From Culex pipiens pallens (Eukaryota > Arthropoda > Insecta > Diptera > Culicidae): a DNA stretch of 64,000 nucleotides. Position 1 is the stretch's first letter, and the number at the start of each line of letters is the position of its first letter. This document shows positions 34,095-45,696 of this stretch, piece after piece. The translations under genes and the position numbers were made by a program. Below the pieces are notes generated by a model. That model saw only the letters and a program-made list of their open reading frames with translations. It was not told where the DNA came from and made no database searches. The stretch is taken from NCBI RefSeq assembly GCF_016801865.2, contig NC_068939.1, forward strand, positions 155,254,240-155,318,239, given 5' to 3'.

Positions 34095-34723
34095 AACTTT
34101 TTTTCGTAAAATCGCGATAACTTGTGATGTTTATAAGCAAACCCCTTATGTCTATATATCAATTTTTGGAATTGTCTGCTCTACAACTTTGTAGAACATT
34201 GTTACACTCTAAAAAATAACCCTGCAAAGTTAGAAAAAACACGAAATTTTAAAATGAAAATTTTTGTTCTAAATGAAAAAATGACCCTTCTGGGACAATG
34301 TAGATTCTAAAAGTACATTAAATTTCCCATAAAATGACATGTTCCAAAATTTTTTACAGTCGAGTAACGGAAAATGGGAGAATTTTTAAAACTTTTTTAG
34401 TGTTTTTTTCGATGAAAAATACGTTTTTTCGAAATTCTGAGTACGCCATCAAATCGGGCGTCTAATTTTACATTAAAGTCCCTTTGACACCAAATTTCTA
34501 TCTCATCACCGTTTCAGGCTGCAAATTATTTAAAAACACCTCTTTTTTCGCATGTTCAAAAATGGAAGGGGTCGTACCGCCCCTCCGTCACGAGATATCA
34601 AAAAACGGACCTCGGATTCGTGATCAGGGACAAAAGTTACCCCTTAGGACAAAGTTTCACGCAAATCGAAGAGGGGTCGGGGCAACTTTTCCCGATTTCG
34701 TGTGAGTTGGTAGAGAATTACCC
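34095..34723 (+). repeat. Half copy of foldback repeat B (B1)
   Basis: One arm of family B, from ACTTTTTTTCGTAAAATCGC to TGGTAGAGAATTACCC, with the CGATTTCGTGTGAGTTGG (type 1) end. The spacer and the second arm are missing. It starts directly at the end of A2, so this is a rearranged junction. Confidence 0.88.
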
Positions 34724-36658
34724 ATGTATTTTCAAGAATAATTTAAATTTCCATCAATAATTGTTTTTTTAATTTTTAAAGTAATGTTCGAAAGGAATGG
34801 GGGCAAAAACTGGAAACAAAATTAGTAATGGCCTTGAAATGATATTGAAAATTGCAGCTAAGTTAAGTTAAAATGGGTTTCTGCATTTATAATTCTTTTA
34901 AGCAAAATTGGGCTCGTTCAAATTTATTTTGAAAACTAGGGAAAATTTCCATTTCTGGAGTTTTTTTTGAAGTCCAATCAATCATTTTTTTTTTGCTTTT
35001 TGGAAGTTTTGAATATTGCTGACTCAAGGCGCTTTCAAAGGCACTCTGGCAGTTAAAATTCAAAAAAAAAAAAAAGATTTATTGAAGCATTTAAAAAAAA
35101 CAAATTTGCAGTTACTGTTTGTAAAAGTTAAGAAGACAGAGCTATGATTTATTAACTTAAGGTTGCAAAACAACTATACTTCTTTCAAATGCATTTTTAC
35201 TAATTTATTTCATAATTTTGTTTAAATTAGATCTTGTCCTATAAGTTTTATTCAAATGTTGCCCAATCCAATATTTGAAACGGCCTCATAATTTTGAAAA
35301 TCGGCATTTTTTTTTTAATCTTTAAACAAATCCCAACGAAATTGATTGAAAACTCCAACTTAGCCCCTCAGAATGTTTCGATTTTAAATCCAGATTCAGA
35401 CCTATCGGACTGTAGAAATTCAATAATTGCTTTCTAACAAAAAATCATCTTTTTTTTTGAACATCGACAAAAAACATATCCGACATCACTTCCAACACTC
35501 GTCCTTTTTTGGGGGATAACTTTCCTGCTTTTCCCCAAAACACAGCAGCCGCCCTGCTGCGGTGGCACCTCCCGGCATCCACCATCCTTGACTCCGTGCT
35601 GAACCTCTCCACTGGCCAAGGATCCGAGCAGAGAAGCTCCCAAATGGTGTTGTTATTGCCCCTGCTCACTTTCCAACTCTGAATCTCTCTTTCTGCGCTA
35701 CAGGATCTCAAGTGGCAAAAGCCGTATACAAAAGCTCGCTTATCGCAGTCGGAGCAACAAGGAGTGAAAGAGAGAGGACTTGCGAAAATGAGCGAGAGAG
35801 AGAGAGAAGGAGAGAAAGAGGCAATCCGCCACAAACATGGCAGACATTATTAATACAGACATATTTGCAAACGAGCGAAAAACACACTACGTGATTGCTC
35901 TCTTGATCTCCTCCTGCTGAGGAGGCCGGCTGACTTTTAAGGAAGTGACGATTGTGTGTGGTTTCAAGGGGGGTTGTCGGGTGTTCTTGTTGTAAAGCTT
36001 TTCTGAGTAGAAGTCAGGGTTGCTCCGAGAATCCAAAAAAACTCATTTTTTTCTAAAATTTATTTTTGTTCAGTTTTATAAAAAAAAATAAGTCAACCCT
36101 GCTTTCGAAGTCAACCTGCTCCAAGAACCATACCCATTGTGGCCGTTCTCGTTCCCCGCGTACAAATAACCGTGGAACCATTCCCCGTGGCATGGCGGCG
36201 GTGATGGCGGTGGCGGCAGGGACATGCGCCCTAAGGTCGGCCGGGGCCATAGTTACTAGCTGTAGCCGTGGTTCACGGTCGTCGCGCGAAACCTTGGACC
36301 GTCAGTTGCGGACCGGAGCCGGTTCGGTGCACACATTGTGCACTGGTTCTGGAGTCCAGAATCTCTCAGGGAAGGCATGAGGCATCGGGCTCGATTTATT
36401 GATTTTGGCAATCGCGTATTTAACCCTCTAACGCCCGTGGTTACTCCAGAGCATAACTAATTTTTGAATTTTGTTAAACGTAAATTTTGTTCAATTTTCT
36501 TTTATACACCAAAAATACCGAGTCGAGAGAATCGTTCCCTCAAAATTTATTGAGGACTAAGCGCCAAAATCGGGAGGATAACACTACCAACTTACACCAC
36601 CATAACCATAAATCTCCAACAAGTGTCATACATCGACATCTGACCACTCCTTGTTCAC
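34724..36658. other. AT-rich DNA, then GC-richer host-like DNA
   Basis: 34724-35430 is AT-rich with nothing recognisable. 35430-36480 is host-like, with a GAGA-rich tract at about 35790-35820 and a GC-rich block at 36120-36370 holding overlapping frames on both strands; none has a recognisable domain or clear splice sites. Confidence 0.4.
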
Positions 36659-36748
36659 CAAGCTGTGGTGACCGAGGCAGTTAAGTCATTGGGTTAGTAT
36701 GTCAAAGGTCTCTGGTGCGATTCCCATGGTTGACACTTTTGATTTATT
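36659..36748 (+). other. tRNA-like sequence (degenerate A and B boxes)
   Basis: GTGGTGACCGAGGCAGTTAAG resembles the D-arm start of Ser/Leu tRNAs, and GGTGCGATTCC at about 36719-36729 resembles a B box, followed by a T-rich stretch. Acceptor and T stems do not pair well, so this is at best a tRNA pseudogene or the head of an old SINE. Confidence 0.35.
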
Positions 36749-36848
36749 GTTTTGAGGGATGAACTTTTTTGTTGCTAATGATCCTAGAGAGAATAATTCT
36801 CTCTCCCATCTCGAGCAGTGTTCTCTGTGTCCGTAAATGGTACCACTA

Positions 36849-39800
36849 GAGCAGTTCTCTACGGAATCGGTCTTTTTTCTTTAATTTTAATTTTTGTATT
36901 TTTTAATCCGGCTGAAACTTTTTTGGTGCCTTCGGTATGCCCAAAGAAGCCATTTTGCATCATTAGTTTGTCCATATAATTTTCCATACAAATTTGGCAG
37001 CTGTCCATACAAAAATGATATGTGAAAATTCAAAAATCTGTATCATTTGAAGGAATTTTTTGATCGATTTGGTGTCTTGGGCAAAGTTGTAGGTGGGTAA
37101 TTCTCTACCAACTCACACGAAATCGGGAAAAGTTGCCCCGACCCCTCTTCGATTTGCGTGAAACTTTGTCCTAAGGGGTAACATTTGTCCCTGATCACGA
37201 AACCGAGGTCCGTTTTTTGATATCTCGTGGCGGAGGGGCGGTACGACCCCTTCCATTTTTGAACATGCGAAAAAAGAGGTGTTTTTCAACAATTTGCAGC
37301 CTGAAACGGTGATGAGATAGAAATTTGGTGTCAAAGGGACTTTTCTGTAAAATTAGACGCCCGATTTGATGGCGTACTCAGAATTCCGAATAAACGTATT
37401 TTTCATCGAAAAAAACACTAAAAAAGTTTTAAAAAATTTCTCATTTTCCGTTACTCGACTGTAAAAAAATTTGGAACATGTCATTTTATGGGAAATTTAA
37501 TGTACTTTTCGAATCTAAATTGTCCCAGAAGGGTCATTTTTTCATTTAGAACAAAAATTTTCATTTTAGAATTTCGTGTTTTTTTCTAACTTTGCAGGGT
37601 TATTTTTTAGAGTGTAACAATGTTCTACAAAATTGTAGAGCAGACAATTACAAAAATTTTGATATATAGACATAAGGGGTTTGCTTATAAACATCAGGAG
37701 TTATCGCGATTTTACGAAAAAAAGTTTTGAAAAAGTTACTTTTTGCGTTTCTCTTTGTTTCGTCGTCCGTGTCTGTCGCGGGTGACCATGAATGGCCATG
37801 ATCGATGACGACCAACTTTTTCAAAACTTTTTTTCGCAAAATCGCGATAACTCGTGATGTTTATAAGCAAACCCCTTATGTCTATATATCAAAATTTTTG
37901 TAATTGTCTGCTCTACAACTTTGTAGAACATTGTTACACTCTAAAAAATAACCCTGCAAAGTTAGAAAAAACACGAAATTTTAAAATGAAAAATGTTGTT
38001 CTAAATGAAAAAATGACCCTTCTGGGACAATGTAGATTCGAAAAGAACATTAAATTTCCCATAAAATGACATGTTCCAAAAATTTTTACAGTCGAGTAAC
38101 GGAAAATGGGAGAATTTTTAAAACTTTTTTAGTGTTTTTTTCGATGAAAAATACGTTTATTCGGAATTCTGAGTACGCCATCAAATCGGGCGTCTAATTT
38201 TACATAAAAGTCCCTTTGACACCAAATTTCTATCTCATCACCGTTTCAGGCTGCAAATTGTTGAAAAACACCTTTTTTTTCACATGTTCAAAAATGGAAG
38301 GGGTCGTACCGCCCCTCCGTCACGAGATATCAAAAAACGGACCTCGGATTCGTGATCAGGGACAAAAGTTACCCCTTAGGACAAAGTTTCACGCAAATCG
38401 AAGAGGGGTCGGGGCAACTGCTGTGTGAGTTGGCGGAGAATTACCCAGGTATGGATATGGACTACACTGAAAAAAAATGATACACGGTAAAAAAAATTTG
38501 GTGATTTTTAATTTAACTTTTTGTCACTAAAACTTGATTAGCAAAAAAACACTATTTTTATTTTTTTTATCTTTTGATATGTTTTAGAGGACATAAAATG
38601 CCAACTTTTCAGAAATTTCCAGAATGGGCAAAAAATCTTTGACCGAGTTATGATTTTTTGAATAAATACAGATTTTTTTCAAAAAATCGAAATATTGGTC
38701 GCAAAAATTTTTCAACTTCATTTTTCGATGTAAAATCGAATTTGCAATCAAAAAGTACTTTTGTGAAATTTTGATTAAAAGCACCGTTTCCAAGTTAAAA
38801 CCATTTTTTGGTAACTTTTTTGAAAATAGTCGCAGTTTTTCATTTTTTAAAAATAGTGCCCATGTTTGCCCACCATTGAAAAAAATATTTTTGAAAAGCT
38901 GAGAAAATTCTCTATATTTTGCTTTTTCGGACTTTGTTGATACGACCCTTAGTTGCTGAGATATTGCCATGCAAAGGTTAAAAAACAGGAAAATTGATGT
39001 TTTCTAAGTCTCACCCAAACAACCCACCATTTTCTAATGTCGATATCTCAGCAACTAATGGTCCGATTTACAATGTTAAAACATAAAACATTCGTGAAAT
39101 TTTCCGGTCTTTTCAAAAAAAATATTTTCAAAAAATTTAAATCAAGACTTACATTTCAAATGGGCGTAATATTGAATGTTTGGCCCGATTGAAATGTTGG
39201 TCTTGATTTTAAATTTTTGAAAATATTTTTTTCGAAAAGATCGAAAAATTTCACGAATGTTTCATAGTTTAACATTGAAAATCGGACCATTAGTTGCTGA
39301 GATATCGACATTAGAAAATGGTGGGTTGTTTGGGTGAGACTTAGAAATCATCAATTTTTCTGTTTTTAAACCTTTGCATGGCTATATCTCAGCAACTAAG
39401 GTCGTATCAACAAAGTCCGAAAAAGCTAAATATAGAGAATTTTCTCAGCTTTTCAAAAATATTTTTTTCAATAGTGGGCAAACATGGGCACTATTTTTAA
39501 AAAATGAAAAACTGCGACTATTTTCAAAAAAGTTACCTGAAAATGGTTTTGACTTAGAAACGGTGCACTTTATCAAAAAATTACTAAAGTACTTTTTGAT
39601 TGCAAATTCGATTTTACATCGAAAACTTGCGACCAATATTTCGATTTTTTGAAAAAATCTGTTTTGATTCAAAAAGCCATAACTCGGTCAAAGATTTTTT
39701 GCACATTCTGGAAATTTCTGAAAAGTTGGCATTTTATGTCCTCTAAAACATATCAAAAAAATAAAAAAAAGTAAAAAATAGTGTTTTTTTGCAAATCAAG

Positions 39801-40121
39801 TTTTAGTGACAAAAAATTAAATTAAAAATCACCAAAAATTTGTTTACCGTGCATCATTTTTTTCAGTGTAGTCCATATCCATACCTACAACTTTGCCGAA
39901 GACACCAAATCGATCAGAAAATGCCATCAAAAGATACAGAATTTTGAATTTTCATACATCATTTTTGTATGGACAGCTGCCAAATTTGTATGGAAAATTA
40001 TATGGACAAACTAATGATGCAAAATGGCTTCTTTGTGCATACCGAAGGCACCAAAAAAGTTTCAGCCGGATGAAAAAATACAAAAAAAAAATCGAATGAC
40101 CGAAATCTCAGAGAATTGCTC
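36849..40121. repeat. Foldback repeat A3, split by a B element
   Basis: Starts GAGCAGTTCTCTACGGAATC and ends CAGAGAATTGCTC, with a 4-bp duplication ACTA at 36845-36848 and 40122-40125. About 1.92 kb remain when B2 (37095-38446) and one AGGT are removed. The centre lies near 39170. The arms are inverted copies as in A2 but more diverged. Confidence 0.9.
37095..38446 (+). mobile_element. Foldback element B2, 1352 bp, inserted in A3
   Basis: Ends are GGGTAATTCTC and GAGAATTACCC. The arms of about 640 bp are near-identical inverted copies around an asymmetric spacer of about 85 bp (TTACTTTTTGCG...CGATGACGACC, about 37735-37815). The left end is type 1 (ACACGAAATCGGGAAAAG), the right end type 2 (GCTGTGTGAG). 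A 4-bp duplication AGGT (37091-37094, 38447-38450) restores GTTGTAGGTATGGA of repeat A. Confidence 0.93.
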
Positions 40122-40125
40122 ACTA

Positions 40126-41290
40126 TTCTCTCGTCTCGAGGCCATTATTCTCTCGGATGAGCGCTGCCGAGTTTTGGGTGTATAAATTTCGAAAGGGAAT
40201 TAATGTTTGCCTCATTATTTTTTGCAAGATTTACATCATAATCATCAAATCTCAATTCTAACAAAATTTCCTGTCTAAAATTGCAATTTTAATTGGATTC
40301 GATACTTCTAATCTTAAAAAATTACACATCAACTAGATAAATGTTTTCAGATTTTAGGAAAGTGATATTTTTTCGGCTTTAACATTATATTTACACTTTC
40401 TTTTCAGCATGAAACATATCATTTGAATCTTTTTTGAAAAGAATACTATCAAAATATACTTTTTCCATACCTATAATTTTTGAATTGTTTCAAAAATGAC
40501 ACTATAAAAATTTAATTTTGATAATTAAAATTACTTTATGATTCGAAAAACGAATGGTTAATTGAATACAAATTCGTTATACAATTTTCTAAATCATCAC
40601 GACCTGGCTGGAAGATTTTCGATTTAAGAATATTCCAATGTTATTTTTTTTTAAGAAGTAAGATTGAGAGATAAAAAACATTCTTAACATTTATAAATTG
40701 AAAAAATTATAATTGCTTTCGGAAAATTATTTGTAATTTTTTTAAACTTTGAATTTTTTTTGCAACGGCCTTAGTTAACTTTGTTTTTTTTTTCATTTTT
40801 TATCAAAAAATTAAATACAAGAATGCCTAATAAAGTTTCAACAAAATTTAATTTCATCATCAAACACAATTTTTAAATTTATTTTTTGTTTGGATGACTG
40901 AAATTGAAAGTCAAATTAATGGTTTGAAATCCATGTTCTTTTTAAACGCAATATTTTAACTTTGAACATCGTTCTTTCATACTTTTCCTTAACCTATGAT
41001 GCACAAATTTGGCCCAGATTTGATGATTTGATTTGAGTTTAAGTTTTAAAATTGGCGAGAAGATCCGAAATGGTCTTCATAACAGAATCTTTTTTAATGT
41101 GATTAACTGCTGGATATTTTTTCAAATATTTACAGCATCTTTGCGTCCTAATTTTCAAATAAATATTGGTTTTTTTTCTGAACACAGCTTCATTTTCATG
41201 GATTCATTTTGAATCCTTGTTGTGACAATGTAATAAAAGTTATCATTTTTTTTTATTCTCTAAACTCAAAAAACTGGTAACGTTTATAAT
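40126..41290. other. AT-rich non-coding DNA
   Basis: No gene. The only repeat piece seen is TTTGCAACGGCCTTAGTTA at about 40758-40776, the terminal word of repeat C. Confidence 0.4.
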
Positions 41291-42000
41291 AGTAGTTTAT
41301 GCAACAAGTTGCAATAAGAGGATTTTTTCTGCACGAGTCGTATATTTATCCAACGAGGTTAACCGAGTTGGATAAATACAAAGAGTGCTGAAAAAATCAA
41401 GTTTTGCAACGAGTTCCATACTAGTAGTTTATGCAACAAGTTGCAAAAAGAAGATTTTTTCAGCTCGAGTCGTACATTTATCTAACGAGGTTTACCGAGT
41501 TAGATAAATACGACGAGTGATGAAAAATCAAGTTTTGCAACCAGTTCCATACAACATTTTTTGCAATTCCGAAAAACACCCTTTGGACAGAATTATAGGA
41601 CAAATGTCCATGCATTGAGTCAATGAATCGTTCAAATCAAAAAAATGTTGAAAAGTATAATTTTTCCTAACAAGTGCTGAAAAGTTCAACTTTTCAGCAT
41701 CCATTTCAGTGCTGAAAAGAAGAACTTTTCAGCATTTGTTTTGAAAAGGGTTACTATTCAATTCTATTATTTTTGGTGCAGAAAAGTAGGCTGTTTCGTC
41801 GTTCAAGAATGACAGGAAAAGTAAGTAGTTTCACGACGGAATTGCAAAATAGTAGTTTATGCAACAAGTTGCAAAAAGAGGATTTTTTCAGCACGAATCG
41901 TACATTTATCCAACGAGGTTTACCGAGTTGGATAAATACGAAGAGTGCTAAAAAAATCGAGATTTTTAACGAGTTCCATACAACATTTTTTGCAATTCCA
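41291..42000 (+). repeat. Three copies of a hairpin MITE T (AGTAGTTTATGCAAC), interleaved with repeat R
   Basis: Copies at 41291-41421, 41423-41580 and 41851-42000. Each is itself an imperfect inverted repeat with arms of about 55-60 bp: GTTGCAAAAAGAGGATTTTT on the left against the reverse of AAAAATCAAGTTTTGCAAC on the right, meeting at ATTTATCCAAC...GTTGGATAAAT. Copies 1 and 2 are in tandem; copy 3 directly follows an R repeat. Confidence 0.85.
41640..41850 (+). repeat. Repeat R, copy 3
   Basis: Hairpin words TGCTGAAAAGTTCAACTTTTCAGCA at about 41676-41700 (given as two arms: GCTGAAAAGT and ACTTTTCAGC), then the core AGTAGGCTG, TCGTCGTTCAAGAATGACAG and TTTCACGACGGAATTGC. Confidence 0.75.
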
Positions 42001-42049
42001 AAAAACACACACTGAGTGAAATTTTATGTCAAATTTTCATGTATTTTGT

Positions 42050-42205
42050 CAATCAAAATAATGTAGAAAAGTGTTGATTTTCGAAAAAAGTGCTGAAAAG
42101 TGTTGCTGTTCGATTCTTTTATTTTTGGTACAGAATAGTAGGCTATTTCATCGTTCAAGAATGACAGGAAAAGTGAGTAGTTTCACGACGGAATTGCAGA
42201 ATATC
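42050..42205 (+). repeat. Repeat R, copy 4
   Basis: Same core as copies 1-3 (AGTAGGCTATTTCATCGTTC, AATGACAGGAAAAG, TTTCACGACGGAATTGC) with a shortened GCTGAAAAGT region. Confidence 0.75.
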
Positions 42206-43806
42206 TTTTAAGAAAATGAGATAACGCTTTACTAATACATTGTATATCTTTATAAATATTGTAGGAGATAAAATTAAAAAAATAGGATTGAAGACTAATT
42301 TTCATTTATTGAAAGAAAAACTATCACAAAACAAGATAAAATACTGTATGAAAATTTTAAAATATCAATCAATTCATGGAATATTTAATTTTTCCCAATA
42401 TATTATGTCAATTTTTGATGTGTGATACCAACATTTTGAATTCATTAAAAGCTCACGAATCTTCTTTTTGATTAAATTTAATCAAATTTGAAATTTTGCC
42501 GTACAATTTTCTGCTCTTTGATTTTTTCTAAATGTTTTGGGGATGAAAAAAGATAAAAAAATGCAATGGCCTTTTTAGAAGAAAAAAACAAAACAAACGA
42601 TTTAAAGTAAGTGCATATGAAAAAATACAGTGCAGAAAATTTTACTCAAATCTCATTGTGAATTGCTCAACAAAATTTAAATGACCATTTCTATGACAAA
42701 CTCTTAAAAATTTAACACACAAAGCTCCCTCATTACTTCCGCCAAACTTTACCGTTAATCAAATAGCTACCATCGAGTTTAATCTCCGATCTCCACCGCC
42801 ACCGATTCACTCCCATTTTTCCCGCGAAAAACGCGTTGGGCGCTTTTCGTATTCCAGACAGAGACATAGAGGAAAGAGGGGGGAGGGACAAACTTTTCCA
42901 CCCGAGAAGCAATTTGCGCAATTTCTCACGTCCGTCAGCCAGTGTACTGCGGCCGGTAATTCTTGTGCTTGGAAGTACACACTACATCAAGAACAGAGCA
43001 GAACCAACCGTGCTGGAACAAAAACTAAAAAACACTTGAAAGTTTGTAACCCGTTACTTAATCTAGTTGGGCTGCAGCAGCAACAGCACAATTGGTTACA
43101 AATGGGTGAACTTGATGAAGCTTTGTTTGCCTTGGGAAGTTTTACGGGATCAAGATTAGTTTGGAGTTGGAAATCTACGTTGGATAAGTGAAATTAAGAT
43201 TGTTTTGCCAAGATTATATTTGGCAAGACGAGAACGTTTCTGTATTATTTGTTTTGTTTGCTTTTGAAATGAAGTTGAATATAATTCTCCAAATTTGCTT
43301 TAAAATCGTGCCGATTTGCTAGCGTGTTTCGCAATGTAATTAACTAGTTTTGTAAAGTGCCCAACTGTTCTGACCCTCTCTCCAACTGATTCACAGAGCT
43401 TTCCTTTCATCACTTGGAACATTAAATTACATCAGCTGGCGAAGTGGCAAGCATGCCAACCACGCCCGTTTCATGCTCGGTTGGCGATTTACACGCAGAC
43501 AGCAGCGAGGGGATGGAGGGAAATTATTAATTTTTCACTCAACAACACCAGTTGACTTATACGAGGTGAATACAATGTTGCAGTTGAGGCTTGGCACTTT
43601 TATGGGCGAGTGATAAGAGCCGTGTAAATAATGTGATTTGTGTCATCATCAATCTTCGGTTTGTTGTAAAGAACATTAATTTTCTTATTCTCATTTTCTT
43701 CGGTTTCTTCGAACTGGCAGGGTTTGTGTTCAACTGGATTAGATTAGATTAGGAGAACTTGGCGGTCCCAACAAGACCTCAATGCTAAGATTTCTCTTAA
43801 TGTTCC
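42206..43806. other. Host-like DNA; no gene recognised
   Basis: 42206-42700 is AT-rich. 42720-43740 is of normal complexity and GC-richer, with no recognisable domain in its short frames. The last 60 bp (GATTAGATTAGGAGAAC...AATGTTCC) lead straight into the heptamer array. Confidence 0.4.
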
Positions 43807-45696
43807 AAAAACTAAAAACTAAAAACTAAAAACTAAAAACTAAAAACTAAAAACTAAAAACTAAAAACTAAAAACTAAAAACTAAAAACTAAAAACTAAA
43901 AACTAAAAACTAAAAACTAAAAACTAAAAACTAAAAACTAAAAACTAAAAACTAAAAACTAAAAACTAAAAACTAAAAACTAAAAACTAAAAACTAAAAA
44001 CTAAAAACTAAAAACTAAAAACTAAAAACTAAAAACTAAAAACTAAAAACTAAAAACTAAAAACTAAAAACTAAAAACTAAAAACTAAAAACTAAAAACT
44101 AAAAGGGTAATTCTCCGCCAACTCACACAGCAGTTGCCCCGACCCCTCTTCGATTTGCGTGAAACTTTGTTCTAAGGGGTAACTTTTGTCCCTGATCACG
44201 AATCCGAGGTCCGTTTTTTGATATCTCGTGACGGAGGGGCGGTACGACCCCTTCCATTTTTGAACATGTGAAAAAAGAGGTGTTTTTCAATAATTTGCAG
44301 CCTGAAACGGTGATGAGATAGAAATTTGGTGTCAAAGGGACTTTTGTGTAAAATTAGACGCCCGATTTGATGGCGTACTCAGAATTCCGAATGAACGTAT
44401 TTTTCATCGAAAAAAACACTAAAAAAGTTTTAAAAATTCTCCCATTTTCCGTTACTCGACTGTAAAAAATTTTGGAACATGTCATTTTATGGGAAATTTA
44501 ATGTACTTTTCGAATCTACATTGTCCCAGAAGGGTCATTTTTTTATTTAGAACAAAATTTTTCATTTTAAAATTTCGTGTTTTTTCTAACTTTGCAGGGT
44601 TATTTTTTAGAGTGTAATAATGTTCTACAAAGTTGTAGAGCAGACAATTACAAAAAATTTAATATACAGACATAAGGGGTTTACTTATAAACATCACGAG
44701 TTATCGCGATTTTACGAAAAAAAGTTTTGAAAAAGTTGGTCGTCATCGATCATGGCCATTCATGGTCACCCGCGACCAGACACGGACGACGAAACAAAGA
44801 GAAACGCAAAAAGTAACTTTTTCAAAACTTTTTTTCGTAAAATCGCGATAACTCGTGATGTTTATAAGCAAACCCTTATGTCTATATATCAAAATTTTTG
44901 TAATTGTTTGCTCTACAACTTTGTAGAACATTGTTACACTCTAAAAAATAACCCTGCAAAGTTAGAAAAAACACGAAATTTTAAAATGAAAAATTTTGTT
45001 CTAAATGAAAAAATGACCCTTCTGGGACAATGTAGATTCGAAAAGTACATTAAATTTCCCATAAAATGACATGTTCCAAAATTTTTTACAGTCGAGTAAC
45101 GGAAAATGGGAGAATTTTTAAAACTTTTTTAGTGTTTTTTTCGATGAAAAATACGTTTATTCGGAATTCTGAGTATGCCATCAAATCAGGCGTCTAATTT
45201 TACATAAAAGTCCCTTTGACACCAAATTTCTATCTCATCACCGTTTCAGGCTGCAAATTGTTGAAAAACACCTCTTTTTTCGCATGTTCAAAAATGGAAG
45301 GGGTCGTACCGCCCCTCCGTCACGAGATATCAAAAAACGGACCTCGGATTCATGATCAGGGACAAAAGTTACCGCTTAGGACAAAGTTTCACGCAAATCG
45401 AAGAGGGGTCGGGGCAACTTTTCCCGATTTCGTGTGAGTTGGTAGAGAATTACCCAAAAACTAAAAACTAAAAACTAAAAACTAAAAACTAAAAACTAAA
45501 AACTAAAAACTAAAAACTAAAAACTAAAAACTAAAAACTAAAAACTAAAAACTAAAAACTAAAAACTAAATACTAAAAACTAAAAACTAAAAACTAAAAA
45601 CTAAAAACTAAAAACTAAAAACTAAAAACTAAAAACTAAAAACTAAAAACTAAAAACTAAAAACTAAAAACTAAAAACTAAAAACTAAAAACTAAA
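43807..45696. repeat. Heptamer satellite (AAAAACT)n, first array, split by B3
   Basis: 43807-44104 and 45456-45696 are almost perfect 7-bp units (about 535 bp in all). The B3 foldback element sits between them. No unit phase is lost if a 4-bp AAAA duplication is assumed. Confidence 0.95.
44105..45455 (-). mobile_element. Foldback element B3, 1351 bp, inserted in the heptamer satellite
   Basis: Same structure as B2 in the opposite orientation: type 2 end on the left (CCGCCAACTCACACAGCAG), type 1 end on the right (CGATTTCGTGTGAGTTGG), and the spacer reversed (GGTCGTCATCG...TTTGCG, about 44737-44818). AAAA flanks both sides, which fits a 4-bp duplication inside a five-A unit. The 70-105 codon frames inside recur in every B arm; the longest recurrent one begins at TTG, so it is not called. 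Confidence 0.93.

Noticed and set aside
36110..36245. Minus-strand reading RMSLPPPPSPPPCHGEWF as a possible exon
   Set aside because: The frame is short, stops lie just upstream, splice sites are weak, and no domain is recognised; the block is simply GC-rich.
32193..40099. A 65-codon frame (PKTPNRSKNSFKRY...) in the A arms
   Set aside because: It begins at TTG inside TTGCCGAAGACACC, sits in the palindrome arms, and is broken in the more diverged copies.
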